From Holosporaceae bacterium UBA3830 (GTDB lineage Bacteria; Pseudomonadota; Alphaproteobacteria; UBA3830): 14,925 bases of DNA. Made by a program: the position numbers and the translations under genes. Below the pieces are notes generated by a model, which was not told the DNA's origin, made no database searches, and saw nothing but the letters and a program-made list of their open reading frames with translations. The DNA is taken from positions 1 through 14,925 of the forward strand of contig DGIE01000100.1 in NCBI GenBank assembly GCA_002393025.1, written 5' to 3'. Position 1 is the stretch's first letter; every line of letters starts with the position of its first letter. Below, piece after piece: positions 8,279 through 14,925 of this stretch.

Positions 8279-8791
8279 CTAATTTTGCTTCATCATTTTC
8301 TGAATTTCCGCGGTAACTATCTCTTTAGCTAATCCCGGAAGATTCTTTTCCAGCCAATTGCTGATAATGGGGGCAGCAACCTCACGAATTATTTCATTTA
8401 CCGTGATTTTCGCATTGTTGGAAGACACCAAATTTTCGTTGTCTGCATGCTGAGGAAGACCTTTATTTTTCCCGCTAAAAATAGAATCATCGACCGAATT
8501 CGATGCAGCGTTGTTATCGGAATTAATCGCGTTGGTATGTACGGACCGTCGTACCGGAGAAGCATCTTTAAAAAGAGATGAATCCCTTCCATTTTCTTGA
8601 GCTAAACGTAGAAAATCCTTCAGCTCGCTGTTATCCTTGGAGTCCTTGTGACCATTCTTGACTTTTACGATGCTACCGTCTGGGGAAACCATGTCGGTAA
8701 GTTCCAACACCGGAGGATCTTTATCAACCACCATCTGCTTGATGGACGAAAGTACTTCATCTAAAGACATTTCGGTTTGTTTTTCCACCAT
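8279..8791 (-). CDS. popZ: PopZ-like polar organizing protein (DUF2497)
   Basis: PopZ assembles a scaffold at the cell poles of alphaproteobacteria and tethers the ParB-bound chromosome origin and polarity proteins. This 170-residue protein has the expected layout. An N-terminal helix (MSLDEVLSSIKQMVVDKD) leads into VLELTDMV and SPDGSIV. A long polar linker rich in Ser, Asn and Asp follows. A C-terminal helical oligomerisation region reads VNEIIREVAAPIISNWLEKN, then LPGLAKEIVTAEIQKM. The linker is less acidic and proline-rich than in Caulobacter PopZ. The start has an excellent GGAGGC six bases or less upstream, 28 bases after the tolC stop. tolC followed by this family is a recurrent alphaproteobacterial order. 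The valS gene that often comes next is not here. The DUF2497 call is solid, the polar function is inferred. Confidence 0.85.
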   Translation of the reverse strand: MVEKQTEMSLDEVLSSIKQMVVDKDPPVLELTDMVSPDGSIVKVKNGHKDSKDNSELKDFLRLAQENGRDSSLFKDASPVRRSVHTNAINSDNNAASNSVDDSIFSGKNKGLPQHADNENLVSSNNAKITVNEIIREVAAPIISNWLEKNLPGLAKEIVTAEIQKMMKQN

Positions 8792-8819
8792 TTTGCCTCC
8801 CGCATCGTATGGTAAGAAT

Positions 8820-10319
8820 CTAATTCATCTCGACCTTTTTTTCAAGATGCGACTTTTTATCGGCTAATCGCTTCAACCATTCTTTTTGAGAAAGCTTTTT
8901 CCCCGATTTGCGGATACGTCTTGCTTTTTCGCGAGCATTTGCTGCCGCAACTGGATCAAGAACTCCTTTATTTTTCTTGAGAGTGACCAACATGGAACGC
9001 AAATCTAAATTTCCGGTCAGCGCAAACAACTGAATCATTGCATCAATCTTATTTTTAACGGAATTCGCAAGATTGATTCGTGCGGTCAACAACGATGTCT
9101 CGACGTCCAAAAATTCGGTATTGGATTTCATTCCAAGATTTGCTTGATCCAGATTACTTTCGGAGGTAATCTCGGCGCTTTTCACTGCGGTGCTGCTGGC
9201 TTTAATGGAAGCTTCCGCTGATTTATATGCCCTCCAGTAAATTTGGCAGTCGCGTTTAATTTCCAAGACTTTATCAACTGCCTTAAACTTTGCATATTTT
9301 GCTTTTTCATTATAAATTTCGATATTTTTGTAATTCGGCATGTTAAAAACAGGTACCGTTACAGCCAGTTCTGCTTTATAGATGTTTTGAGAATCATGTA
9401 TACTTCGGCTGCTGTATGATCCCTCATCTCTGCCGGTCTTTTCCAAAGCGCGTCCCATTTCTAATTTTAAGTTGCATTTTGGCCCTAACTCTCCTTTCGC
9501 GGCGTCAAGATCGTTCAAAGCCGAAATTTCATTAAATTTTTCTTGTAAAATTTCCTGATTCGACTTTAAAGCGATAGTTTCCAACTGCGCCAAATTCTTC
9601 GGAAGCTTAATATCTAGATTCGGTATAAACATTTCCTGATCGGCATTCAGACCGGTAATCTGTCTAAATTTAGCCTCGGCTTCGATAACTTTTGTTTCGG
9701 CGTCCACTCTTTCATAAACAGCTGTCTGATATTTGGATTCAGCCTCCGCAACATCTGCCGGGGTAGACATCCCCGCCGACAAGCAAATTTCCTGAGATTC
9801 ATACAACTTTTTCAGATTCTGTTCTTTTTTGATGTGAGCTTGCAGCTTCTGACGTTCAGCCCACACCGCTGTATAAGTTTTAACGACATTGATTATCAAA
9901 TCCTGCTCAGCTTTTTTCAGTTTATGAAAAGCCGCTTTAGCTAAATTCTTTTTCGCTTTCGAGTTATTGACGTCCTGAAAACTATTGAAAAGGTTTTGAT
10001 TCAACTGTAGAGACATTTGAGTATGTGTTAGTTTACTGCCATCTCTACTGGAACTAGAAAATTTTTCATCGCCATTTATAAATATATGATTTGACTGTTT
10101 ACTTTGGCTACCTGTACGAGATGCCGACAGAGATGCATCCAAAGTCGGTAAAAACACAGCTTCAGCCTGCTTGTACTGCCCTTCTGCCAAACGCTTGTTT
10201 GCTCTTTCCGATTCCAACAAAGTATTACTGGAACAAGCGGAAACTATTGCCTTTTCCAGATCAACTGCCTGAGCTCCAAAAACAACTCCGGCAGACAAAA
10301 CCGCCAAATACTTCTTCAT
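8820..10319 (-). CDS. tolC: TolC-family outer membrane channel protein
   Basis: The 499-residue protein is the outer-membrane exit duct of type I secretion and multidrug efflux systems. A signal peptide (KKYLAVLSAGVVFGAQA, cut near residue 18) is followed by two tandem OEP repeats. Each has long amphipathic helices and short beta strands; the first begins DLEKAIVSA and the second near LETIALKSNQEILQ. QLNQNLFN in the first repeat and a VTVPVFNMPNYKN strand in the second are typical barrel segments. The last 45 or so residues form a very basic tail (AREKARRIRKSGKKL and beyond), presumably periplasmic. The start has AAGGAG seven bases upstream and lies 44 bases after gltX, with the popZ-like gene 28 bases downstream, so the three may share a transcript. 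No inner-membrane pump or adaptor gene is nearby. Confidence 0.9.
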   Translation of the reverse strand: MKKYLAVLSAGVVFGAQAVDLEKAIVSACSSNTLLESERANKRLAEGQYKQAEAVFLPTLDASLSASRTGSQSKQSNHIFINGDEKFSSSSRDGSKLTHTQMSLQLNQNLFNSFQDVNNSKAKKNLAKAAFHKLKKAEQDLIINVVKTYTAVWAERQKLQAHIKKEQNLKKLYESQEICLSAGMSTPADVAEAESKYQTAVYERVDAETKVIEAEAKFRQITGLNADQEMFIPNLDIKLPKNLAQLETIALKSNQEILQEKFNEISALNDLDAAKGELGPKCNLKLEMGRALEKTGRDEGSYSSRSIHDSQNIYKAELAVTVPVFNMPNYKNIEIYNEKAKYAKFKAVDKVLEIKRDCQIYWRAYKSAEASIKASSTAVKSAEITSESNLDQANLGMKSNTEFLDVETSLLTARINLANSVKNKIDAMIQLFALTGNLDLRSMLVTLKKNKGVLDPVAAANAREKARRIRKSGKKLSQKEWLKRLADKKSHLEKKVEMN

Positions 10320-10363
10320 TTATCTACTCCTTCCCTAACATTAACAAAAGAAACTTTTTTAAC

Positions 10364-11749
10364 CTACCCAACGACCGCGGAACTTATCCTATTTAAACTC
10401 TCCTTCTTTCCAAAAGACACCAGCATGTCAAAAATACTGGGCGTAATCTTTCTGCCCGTAAGTACACTCCGCAAAGGCTGAGCAATTTTACCAAATCCCA
10501 AATTCATCTGCTTAGCCAGATCTCTCAATTCGGTTTCAAGAATCTGCTCATCCCAATCATCTGTCACAAACAATTTTTCATACACTGATTTTAGTATTGA
10601 CCTGGTACTTTCATCGACATCCGAAGGTTTGAAATCATCAATATAAATAGCAGCTAAATCTTTTAATTCCAACATCGTCTTGGAACGCTGCTTCAGCCCA
10701 TTCATTCCTCTCGTAAGACGAAACTTAATCTCGTCGGAAACTTCTCCTATCATCGGCAGAAGCAAATCCATCAATCGATTGTTATCTGCCTCTCTCATGT
10801 AATGCCCGTTCAGATTTGCGAGTTTCGAAAAGTCCAAACGAGATGCAGACTTACCCAAACTTTCGGTAGTAAACCACTCGATCGCCTGTTCTCGTGAAAT
10901 AATCTCGTCATCGCCGTGAGACCATCCCAGCCGCAGCAGACAATTGCAGACCGCCTCAGGAAGATATCCCATATCGCGGTAAGCTTCCACGCCCAGGGCT
11001 CCATGTCTTTTGGACAATTTCGCACCGTCGGGTCCGTGAATCAAAGGAATATGTCCGTAGGTCGGAATTTCCCATCCGAAAGCTTTAAAAATCTGAATAT
11101 GTCTGAAAGTATTTGTTAAATGATCATCACCTCTGATAACGTGAGTAACCCCCATGTCATGATCGTCAACGCAAACTGACAGCATGAAAGTAGGAGTTCC
11201 GTCGCTGCGCACCAAAATCATGTCGTCCAGCTGATCGTTGGAAACTTTGACTGTTCCTTGAACAATGTCTTCCAAAACCGTTTCACCCGTCTGCGGAGTT
11301 TTCAGACGAATAACAGGTTTTACACCTTCCGGAGCATCTTTCGGATCGCGATCTCTCCAAATACCGTTGTACTTCGGGGACAATCCTTTATCCAAAGCTT
11401 CCTTTCTCATTGCATCCAATTCTGCCGGGGTACAATAACAATAGTAAGCCTTTCCTTGCTCAACCAACTGTTTGGCTAATTCCACATGATGATTAATTCT
11501 CGAGAATTGGAAAACAGGCTCTTCGTCCCAAGTAATTCCCAGCCACTTCAGTCCGTTAAAAATTGCGTCTACAGCCTCTTGAGTAGATCTTTCCCTATCG
11601 GTATCCTCGATTCTCAGCACAAACTTTCCGCCGTAATGTTTTGCCAATAACCAGTTAAACAACGCCGTGCGAGCACCTCCGATATGCAAAAATCCTGTAG
11701 GTGATGGAGCAAATCTTGTGACTATCTTGTTTGAAAAACCTGTACTCAT
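10364..11749 (-). CDS. gltX: Glutamyl-tRNA synthetase
   Basis: Class I aminoacyl-tRNA synthetase that charges tRNA-Glu, 461 residues, normal for bacterial GluRS. The ATP-binding signature PSPTGFLHIGGART (16-28) carries the HIGH element, and GAKLSKR (Lys244 to Arg248) is the KMSKS loop. FVLRIEDTDRERS and the DDHDMGVTHVIRGDDHL block around it are typical of the family. The zinc-binding site of E. coli GluRS looks incomplete: Cys104 and Cys106 remain, but the second pair is replaced in KYNGIWRDRD, as in many zinc-free forms. Many alphaproteobacteria have two GluRS copies, one also charging tRNA-Gln, so whether this enzyme is discriminating cannot be told from sequence alone. It is divergent from comEC with 52 bp between, a pairing common in alphaproteobacteria, and precedes tolC. 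Confidence 0.96.
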   Translation of the reverse strand: MSTGFSNKIVTRFAPSPTGFLHIGGARTALFNWLLAKHYGGKFVLRIEDTDRERSTQEAVDAIFNGLKWLGITWDEEPVFQFSRINHHVELAKQLVEQGKAYYCYCTPAELDAMRKEALDKGLSPKYNGIWRDRDPKDAPEGVKPVIRLKTPQTGETVLEDIVQGTVKVSNDQLDDMILVRSDGTPTFMLSVCVDDHDMGVTHVIRGDDHLTNTFRHIQIFKAFGWEIPTYGHIPLIHGPDGAKLSKRHGALGVEAYRDMGYLPEAVCNCLLRLGWSHGDDEIISREQAIEWFTTESLGKSASRLDFSKLANLNGHYMREADNNRLMDLLLPMIGEVSDEIKFRLTRGMNGLKQRSKTMLELKDLAAIYIDDFKPSDVDESTRSILKSVYEKLFVTDDWDEQILETELRDLAKQMNLGFGKIAQPLRSVLTGRKITPSIFDMLVSFGKKESLNRISSAVVG

Positions 11750-11801
11750 TTTCGTTCTCGGTCTATTATCTATGTAGTTTATACCAAATTTTGGGAAGGG
11801 A
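11750..11801. promoter_or_regulatory. Short divergent gltX/comEC intergenic region
   Basis: Only 52 bp separate the two start codons. The comEC side has a purine-rich ribosome binding site (GGGAAGGG, 11793-11800) almost touching its ATG. The gltX side has a weak GAGAA. A small inverted repeat CCAAA-T-TTTGG lies at 11784-11794. Several -10-like strings occur (TATTAT, TATAAA, GATAAT), but none has a good -35 at proper spacing, so I assign no promoter. Confidence 0.35.
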
Positions 11802-13766
11802 ATGTATACAATTCGTGATTTTCTTAGTCATTTTTGTAATGATATAAGGATTCAGGTAAAAAATTTTTATGAACATGAAAGGATGCGGATTCTGAATTTT
11901 GTTCCGGTAGTACTCGGAATGGGAATTTGCTGTTTTTTTAATCTTGATAATCCGCCGGCATTGATTTGGTCTGTTTCTTTTTGTTTAATTTTGCTGGCTT
12001 TGTCCGGAAGGTTTAAGTTTTTACGAATTCTTCTGATTTTTTGTTTGGGATTTACGATTTCTCAGCTCCGGACCATATATGTCGACACTCCAATGCTCGA
12101 GAAAACCTCGGAAGAGCCTCAAAGTTTCTTTGCGACAATTGATTCTTGCTACCGAACGGAATCGGGAACGAATTTTATCGTAAAAGATTCAAGTTTAAAA
12201 ATTAGGTTGAATAAAATTTTTCTTTCATGGCGTGGCAAGCAGGCAAAAGACTCGGTAAATGATTTTATGCCGGGAGATAGGGTGTCCTTTTTTGCAAAAC
12301 TAACCTCACTAAAAGAACAGCCCTTTGCTCAGGCCTATAATTTTAAAAGGCAGCAATACTTCAACAAAATTTCTGCTCGTGGATTTATAATGTCTCCACC
12401 AAAAAAAGTCGAATACATTTATCAGGAAATCACATTATCCCTACTAATTGATAAATTACGACATAAAATAAATCAAAAAATAGACGAGGTTTTAGACTTC
12501 GACAATGCTTCAATTGCCAAGGCATTGGTTACCGGAACCAAATCTTCTATAAGTAAGAATTTAAGAGACAATTTCGTCAGATCCGGTACCGCTCATGTGC
12601 TCGCAATTTCAGGACTTCATATAGGAGTTGTGGGGCTATTCATTTTCACTTTTATTCGACTTCTTTTGTGTTGTTTTGCTCGAATTTCAATGTATTACAA
12701 TGTAAAGAAAATCGCAGCAATTGTTTCTCTGGTTGGAGCCGTTATTTTCTATTTCATTTCAGGATGCTCAGTTTCAGCGATGAGAGCATTGATCATGCAT
12801 TCCTTGGTGATTCTCGCTATTATCTTGGATCGGGAAGCGCTGACAATGAGATCAATTGCCGTTGCCGCCACAATCATTATGATACTGTCTCCCGAAGCGA
12901 TAATGTTTCCGAGTTTTCAATTGTCATTCAGTGCGGTGATAGCGATCGTTGCTTTCTACGAAAAATGTTGGGATTTTTCACCTCGTTTTAAAATGCTGAC
13001 AAACATTATTGCGACAACGGTAGTAGCAACTCTATCAACTTCGATTTTTTCAGTATTTGTCTTTAATCAACTCACTCTTAACAGTATTTTCGCAAATATT
13101 TTTATGATTCCATTGATGAGCTTCTTCATTATGCCGATGGTGATAGTTTCTTTATTATGTATGACGATGGATGTGACTTTCCCATTGAAAATTTTGGATT
13201 TCGGAATCTCCGCTATGATAAAACTCGCGGAATTTTCATCAACATTCTCAGGATCTCTTTTTGTTATGCATTCGCCATCTTCGTTAGTGATGGCAATTTT
13301 GATTTTTTCGGCGCTGATTTTTACTTTGATTCATCACAAAATCAGATGGATAGGCCCTGTCGGATTATCGATCGGAATTTTGCTTTATTATTTTCAGGAA
13401 ATTCCCCGAATTATTATTTCGCCGAGTGCAAAAGCCTATGGAGCAAGAGTCGATAATGATCTAACCTGTTTCAATCACTGCGGATATTTCAGATCAACTT
13501 TATCCGCCTGGACAAAATCTGTGGGATGCTCTCGCCGAGAGAATTTCAAGTCTAAGGCCTGTCGAAAATTCGTAGAACAACTGGATGATGATTCGGTGAA
13601 AATTTCAGCTGACGGACAAGATTTTATATTGACGAGAAATCCAGATTTTTCAAAAAACTTTGAGAAAATTACAAAGGATAGTGAAAAGGAAATTTACAAA
13701 AATTCGCAAAAAACGCCTACAATTATTTTTCTGGATAAAACAAACACGAAATTCCGACAAATATAA
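11802..13766 (+). CDS. comEC: ComEC/Rec2-family DNA uptake channel
   Basis: Polytopic inner-membrane protein of 654 residues that in competent bacteria carries single-stranded DNA into the cytoplasm. Two or three N-terminal membrane segments come first. A soluble OB-like DUF4131 region follows (about 105-200, including FMPGDRVSFFAKL). The competence domain opens with the family hallmark RSGTAHVLAISGLHIG (His265 and His273). A series of strongly hydrophobic helices follows up to about residue 540, with FPSFQLSFSAVIAI and NIFMIPLMSFFI typical of the family. The last 110 residues are soluble, Lys-rich and poorly conserved. The metallo-beta-lactamase nuclease domain of Bacillus ComEC is absent. 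The position opposite gltX supports the call. No other competence genes are visible, so actual DNA uptake is unproven. Confidence 0.9.
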   Translation: MYTIRDFLSHFCNDIRIQVKNFYEHERMRILNFVPVVLGMGICCFFNLDNPPALIWSVSFCLILLALSGRFKFLRILLIFCLGFTISQLRTIYVDTPMLEKTSEEPQSFFATIDSCYRTESGTNFIVKDSSLKIRLNKIFLSWRGKQAKDSVNDFMPGDRVSFFAKLTSLKEQPFAQAYNFKRQQYFNKISARGFIMSPPKKVEYIYQEITLSLLIDKLRHKINQKIDEVLDFDNASIAKALVTGTKSSISKNLRDNFVRSGTAHVLAISGLHIGVVGLFIFTFIRLLLCCFARISMYYNVKKIAAIVSLVGAVIFYFISGCSVSAMRALIMHSLVILAIILDREALTMRSIAVAATIIMILSPEAIMFPSFQLSFSAVIAIVAFYEKCWDFSPRFKMLTNIIATTVVATLSTSIFSVFVFNQLTLNSIFANIFMIPLMSFFIMPMVIVSLLCMTMDVTFPLKILDFGISAMIKLAEFSSTFSGSLFVMHSPSSLVMAILIFSALIFTLIHHKIRWIGPVGLSIGILLYYFQEIPRIIISPSAKAYGARVDNDLTCFNHCGYFRSTLSAWTKSVGCSRRENFKSKACRKFVEQLDDDSVKISADGQDFILTRNPDFSKNFEKITKDSEKEIYKNSQKTPTIIFLDKTNTKFRQI

Positions 13767-13773
13767 TTTTGAT

Positions 13774-14043
13774 TTAAGCTAAATCCTGCGGTGTCAAATC
13801 TTGCAAACTTGTAATTGGATAGCTTATATATCCTTCGTCGTTAGCTGCTGCGGAAAATTTCATATCACCAAAGAACTCAAAATTTTTGCGAATAAAATCT
13901 TCATCGATAAAGTTCAACACCGAATCATTTTTTATCCTATTCAGCTCTTCAGTAAATACGCGATCCATTTCACTAGCTCCTTTCGGCTTGAACTTTAGAT
14001 ACAAAAAGAAAATCACGCACAAGGCACCAACGAAAATTATCAT
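13774..14043 (-). CDS. Small single-pass membrane protein of unknown function (89 aa)
   Basis: I do not recognise this gene. Translation support is good: GGGGAAGGA lies about seven bases before the ATG at 14043, and a well-spaced promoter sits just upstream. The first 15 residues form a hydrophobic anchor (MIIFVGALCVIFFLYL) followed by KFKPKG, so the remainder probably faces the cytoplasm. The soluble part is acidic and helical (MDRVFTEELNRIKND, FIDEDFIRKNFEFFGD) and ends in SLQDLTPQDLA. An N-terminal anchor with a short soluble tail recalls the start of alphaproteobacterial Tim44-like proteins, but the Tim44 fold itself is lacking, so this is not claimed. It converges on comEC with only seven bases between stops and no terminator in the gap. 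The outer-membrane gene upstream ends in its own terminator, so this is a separate unit. Confidence 0.6.
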   Translation of the reverse strand: MIIFVGALCVIFFLYLKFKPKGASEMDRVFTEELNRIKNDSVLNFIDEDFIRKNFEFFGDMKFSAAANDEGYISYPITSLQDLTPQDLA

Positions 14044-14056
14044 CTAAACATCCTTC

Positions 14057-14066
14057 CCCTATAGGG
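14057..14066. repeat. Palindrome CCCTATAGGG over the start of the small membrane gene transcript
   Basis: A perfect 10-bp palindrome lies immediately downstream of the -10 box of the 89-residue gene and includes part of its ribosome binding site. On the minus strand, TTCCC-TATAG-GGGAA can also fold into a 5-bp stem. It could be an operator, or chance. Confidence 0.35.
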
Positions 14067-14067
14067 A

Positions 14068-14096
14068 ATGATAACATTTCGACAAATGAACTTCAA
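14068..14096 (-). promoter_or_regulatory. Candidate sigma-70-type promoter of the 89-aa membrane protein gene
   Basis: The minus strand carries TTGAAG (14091-14096) and TATCAT (14068-14073) with an ideal 17-base spacer. The predicted start near 14061 gives a leader of about 18 bases that contains the ribosome binding site. This supports the small gene being real and separately transcribed. Confidence 0.5.
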
Positions 14097-14134
14097 CGAC
14101 CGGATGTCAAAATAAATTCTATTTTCGTAAACAC

Positions 14135-14169
14135 AAAAAAAGAAAGCGAAAGATTTCTCTCCCGCCTTC
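14135..14169 (-). terminator. Intrinsic terminator of the outer-membrane protein gene
   Basis: On the minus strand GAAGGCGGGA pairs with TTTCGCTTTC over 10 bp (seven Watson-Crick and three G-U pairs) around an 8-base loop, directly followed by seven T residues. This is the classic form of a Rho-independent terminator and it sits 25 bases after the stop codon. Confidence 0.75.
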
Positions 14170-14173
14170 ATGA

Positions 14174-14190
14174 AAACTGCGAAACAGTTT
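14174..14190 (-). other. Hairpin just after the outer-membrane protein stop codon
   Basis: AAACTG-TTTCG-CAGTTT forms a perfect 6-bp stem with a 5-base loop, starting four bases after the stop. It has no T-run of its own. It may act with the terminator that follows, or protect the mRNA 3' end from exonucleases. Confidence 0.5.
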
Positions 14191-14193
14191 GAA

Positions 14194-14835
14194 TTACATC
14201 TTTACGGTGTAAATCGCCATCGCTCTTAAAGTAACCGCACCTCTGTTGGTGATCTTCTTAATAGCGTAGGCTTTATCATCAATGTTCTTGTTCGATCTAA
14301 ATCTGTACTCAGCCTCTAAACGAGTTCTTACTTTTCCACAGATTTTCTCTCCACCCAAAGCTACAATTGGAGACCACTTTGAGCACTTAAAGGTTTTATC
14401 CTTTGCTGCGGCAAAAGTCGCTTTCGAGAAAGCAGCACCGGCCTTCAAGTAAATCATGCTCTTGGTGGCAGGGTGTACATAACCTAACTTCAAAGCACCA
14501 AAAGGAGTCAAACCGTTAATTTTTGCATTACCAAACTCTGAGTTCTGAGCAGCATCCAATCCCAATTCCAAACCCAAGAAAGCTTTCTTCTGCAACACTT
14601 TTCCGTAACCCAAAGATGCAGTAGCAGCAAGTCTGGTGTTGTGACCGGAATCTTTATCTCCTGACGTGTAATCAAGCCTTAATCCATTGTCAATCGCAGC
14701 GACACCAAGACCGAAGTCGAAACCGTCGAATCCGGAGCACTCTTGAGCTGCAGCTCCTTCTACCTCTACACTGCTGTCAGCATTAACTCCAAAAGTCAAA
14801 GCTGCGGCAAAAACTGAAAAGGCTAATTTTTTCAT
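14194..14835 (-). CDS. Small outer-membrane beta-barrel protein
   Basis: The 213-residue protein has a clear signal peptide (KKLAFSVFAAALTFGVNA, cut after residue 19). Alternating amphipathic beta strands follow, for example FDFGLGVAAI, TRLAATASLGYG, FGALKLGYV and TRLEAEYRF, separated by polar turns. The last strand (VTLRAMAIYTVKM) ends the protein, as in 8-stranded OmpA/OmpX-like barrels. These are common surface proteins of host-associated alphaproteobacteria, but I cannot name a specific family member. The mature part has three cysteines (33, 151, 166), unusual for an outer-membrane barrel. The ATG is preceded by AGGAGAG five bases away. Strong expression signals (good ribosome binding site, 5' hairpin, strong terminator) suggest an abundant, independently transcribed protein. 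Confidence 0.8.
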   Translation of the reverse strand: MKKLAFSVFAAALTFGVNADSSVEVEGAAAQECSGFDGFDFGLGVAAIDNGLRLDYTSGDKDSGHNTRLAATASLGYGKVLQKKAFLGLELGLDAAQNSEFGNAKINGLTPFGALKLGYVHPATKSMIYLKAGAAFSKATFAAAKDKTFKCSKWSPIVALGGEKICGKVRTRLEAEYRFRSNKNIDDKAYAIKKITNRGAVTLRAMAIYTVKM

Positions 14836-14865
14836 ATTTTCTCTCCTAATATTAACAAAATAATA

Positions 14866-14882
14866 GCCGGAACCATTCCAGC
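14866..14882 (-). promoter_or_regulatory. 5'-UTR hairpin of the outer-membrane protein mRNA
   Basis: On the minus strand GCTGGAA-TGG-TTCCGGC folds into a 7-bp stem with one G-U pair and a 3-base loop, about 30 bases before the start codon. If transcription starts just downstream of the candidate promoter, the hairpin lies near the 5' end, as in ompA-type mRNAs where such stems stabilise the message. A terminator for an upstream gene is less likely because only a broken T-run follows. Confidence 0.45.
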
Positions 14883-14889
14883 ACGTTCA

Positions 14890-14919
14890 CTTATACCCCA
14901 ATTTATAATTAAACAAAAA
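14890..14919 (-). promoter_or_regulatory. Candidate promoter of the outer-membrane protein gene
   Basis: The minus strand has TATAAG (14890-14895) as a good -10 box. The best -35 options are TTTTTG (14914-14919, 18-base spacer) or TTGTTT (14911-14916, 15-base spacer), neither strong. The predicted leader is about 50 bases and includes the hairpin. Confidence 0.35.
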
Positions 14920-14925
14920 TTAATT

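Overview
The window looks like chromosomal DNA of an AT-rich alphaproteobacterium, probably a host-associated one with a reduced genome (Holosporales- or Rickettsiales-like). This rests on gene content: a PopZ/DUF2497 protein directly downstream of a TolC, gltX divergent from comEC, an AddA-type repair helicase-nuclease and an AsmA/DUF3971 protein, all with strong A/T and Lys/Asn/Ile bias. The exact lineage is inferred, not demonstrated. I see no tRNA or rRNA genes, CRISPR arrays, insertion sequences or phage genes.

Left part (1-6423): a very long AsmA-like/DUF3971 envelope gene occupies the minus strand from 3188 and runs off the left edge. A 169-bp AT-rich divergent gap separates it from addA on the plus strand. 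addA keeps all the helicase and nuclease motifs, but its usual partner addB is not beside it.

Middle part (6529-11749, all minus strand): in transcription order this reads gltX (glutamyl-tRNA synthetase), tolC (outer-membrane channel), popZ-like (cell-pole organiser), a 54-residue basic protein of unknown function, infC (initiation factor IF3) and prmA (methyltransferase for ribosomal protein L11). The tight spacing of gltX-tolC-popZ and of infC-prmA suggests two co-transcribed blocks. The first nine bases before the infC body read TAA-ATT-TTG, so the rare AUU start known from enterobacterial infC is available here.

Right part (11802-14925): comEC (DNA-uptake channel) diverges from gltX. It converges on an 89-residue membrane-anchored protein with its own good promoter. 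Then comes a small outer-membrane beta-barrel protein with a signal peptide, a 5'-UTR hairpin and a strong intrinsic terminator.

Most of the window is housekeeping (translation, envelope, repair, cell polarity) and I do not see a convincing new multi-gene system. The points most worth a second look are the two unrecognised small proteins, the infC start and its unusual neighbours, the AddA without adjacent AddB, the cytosolic extension of the AsmA-like protein, and a Gly-to-Cys change in the SAM-binding loop of PrmA.
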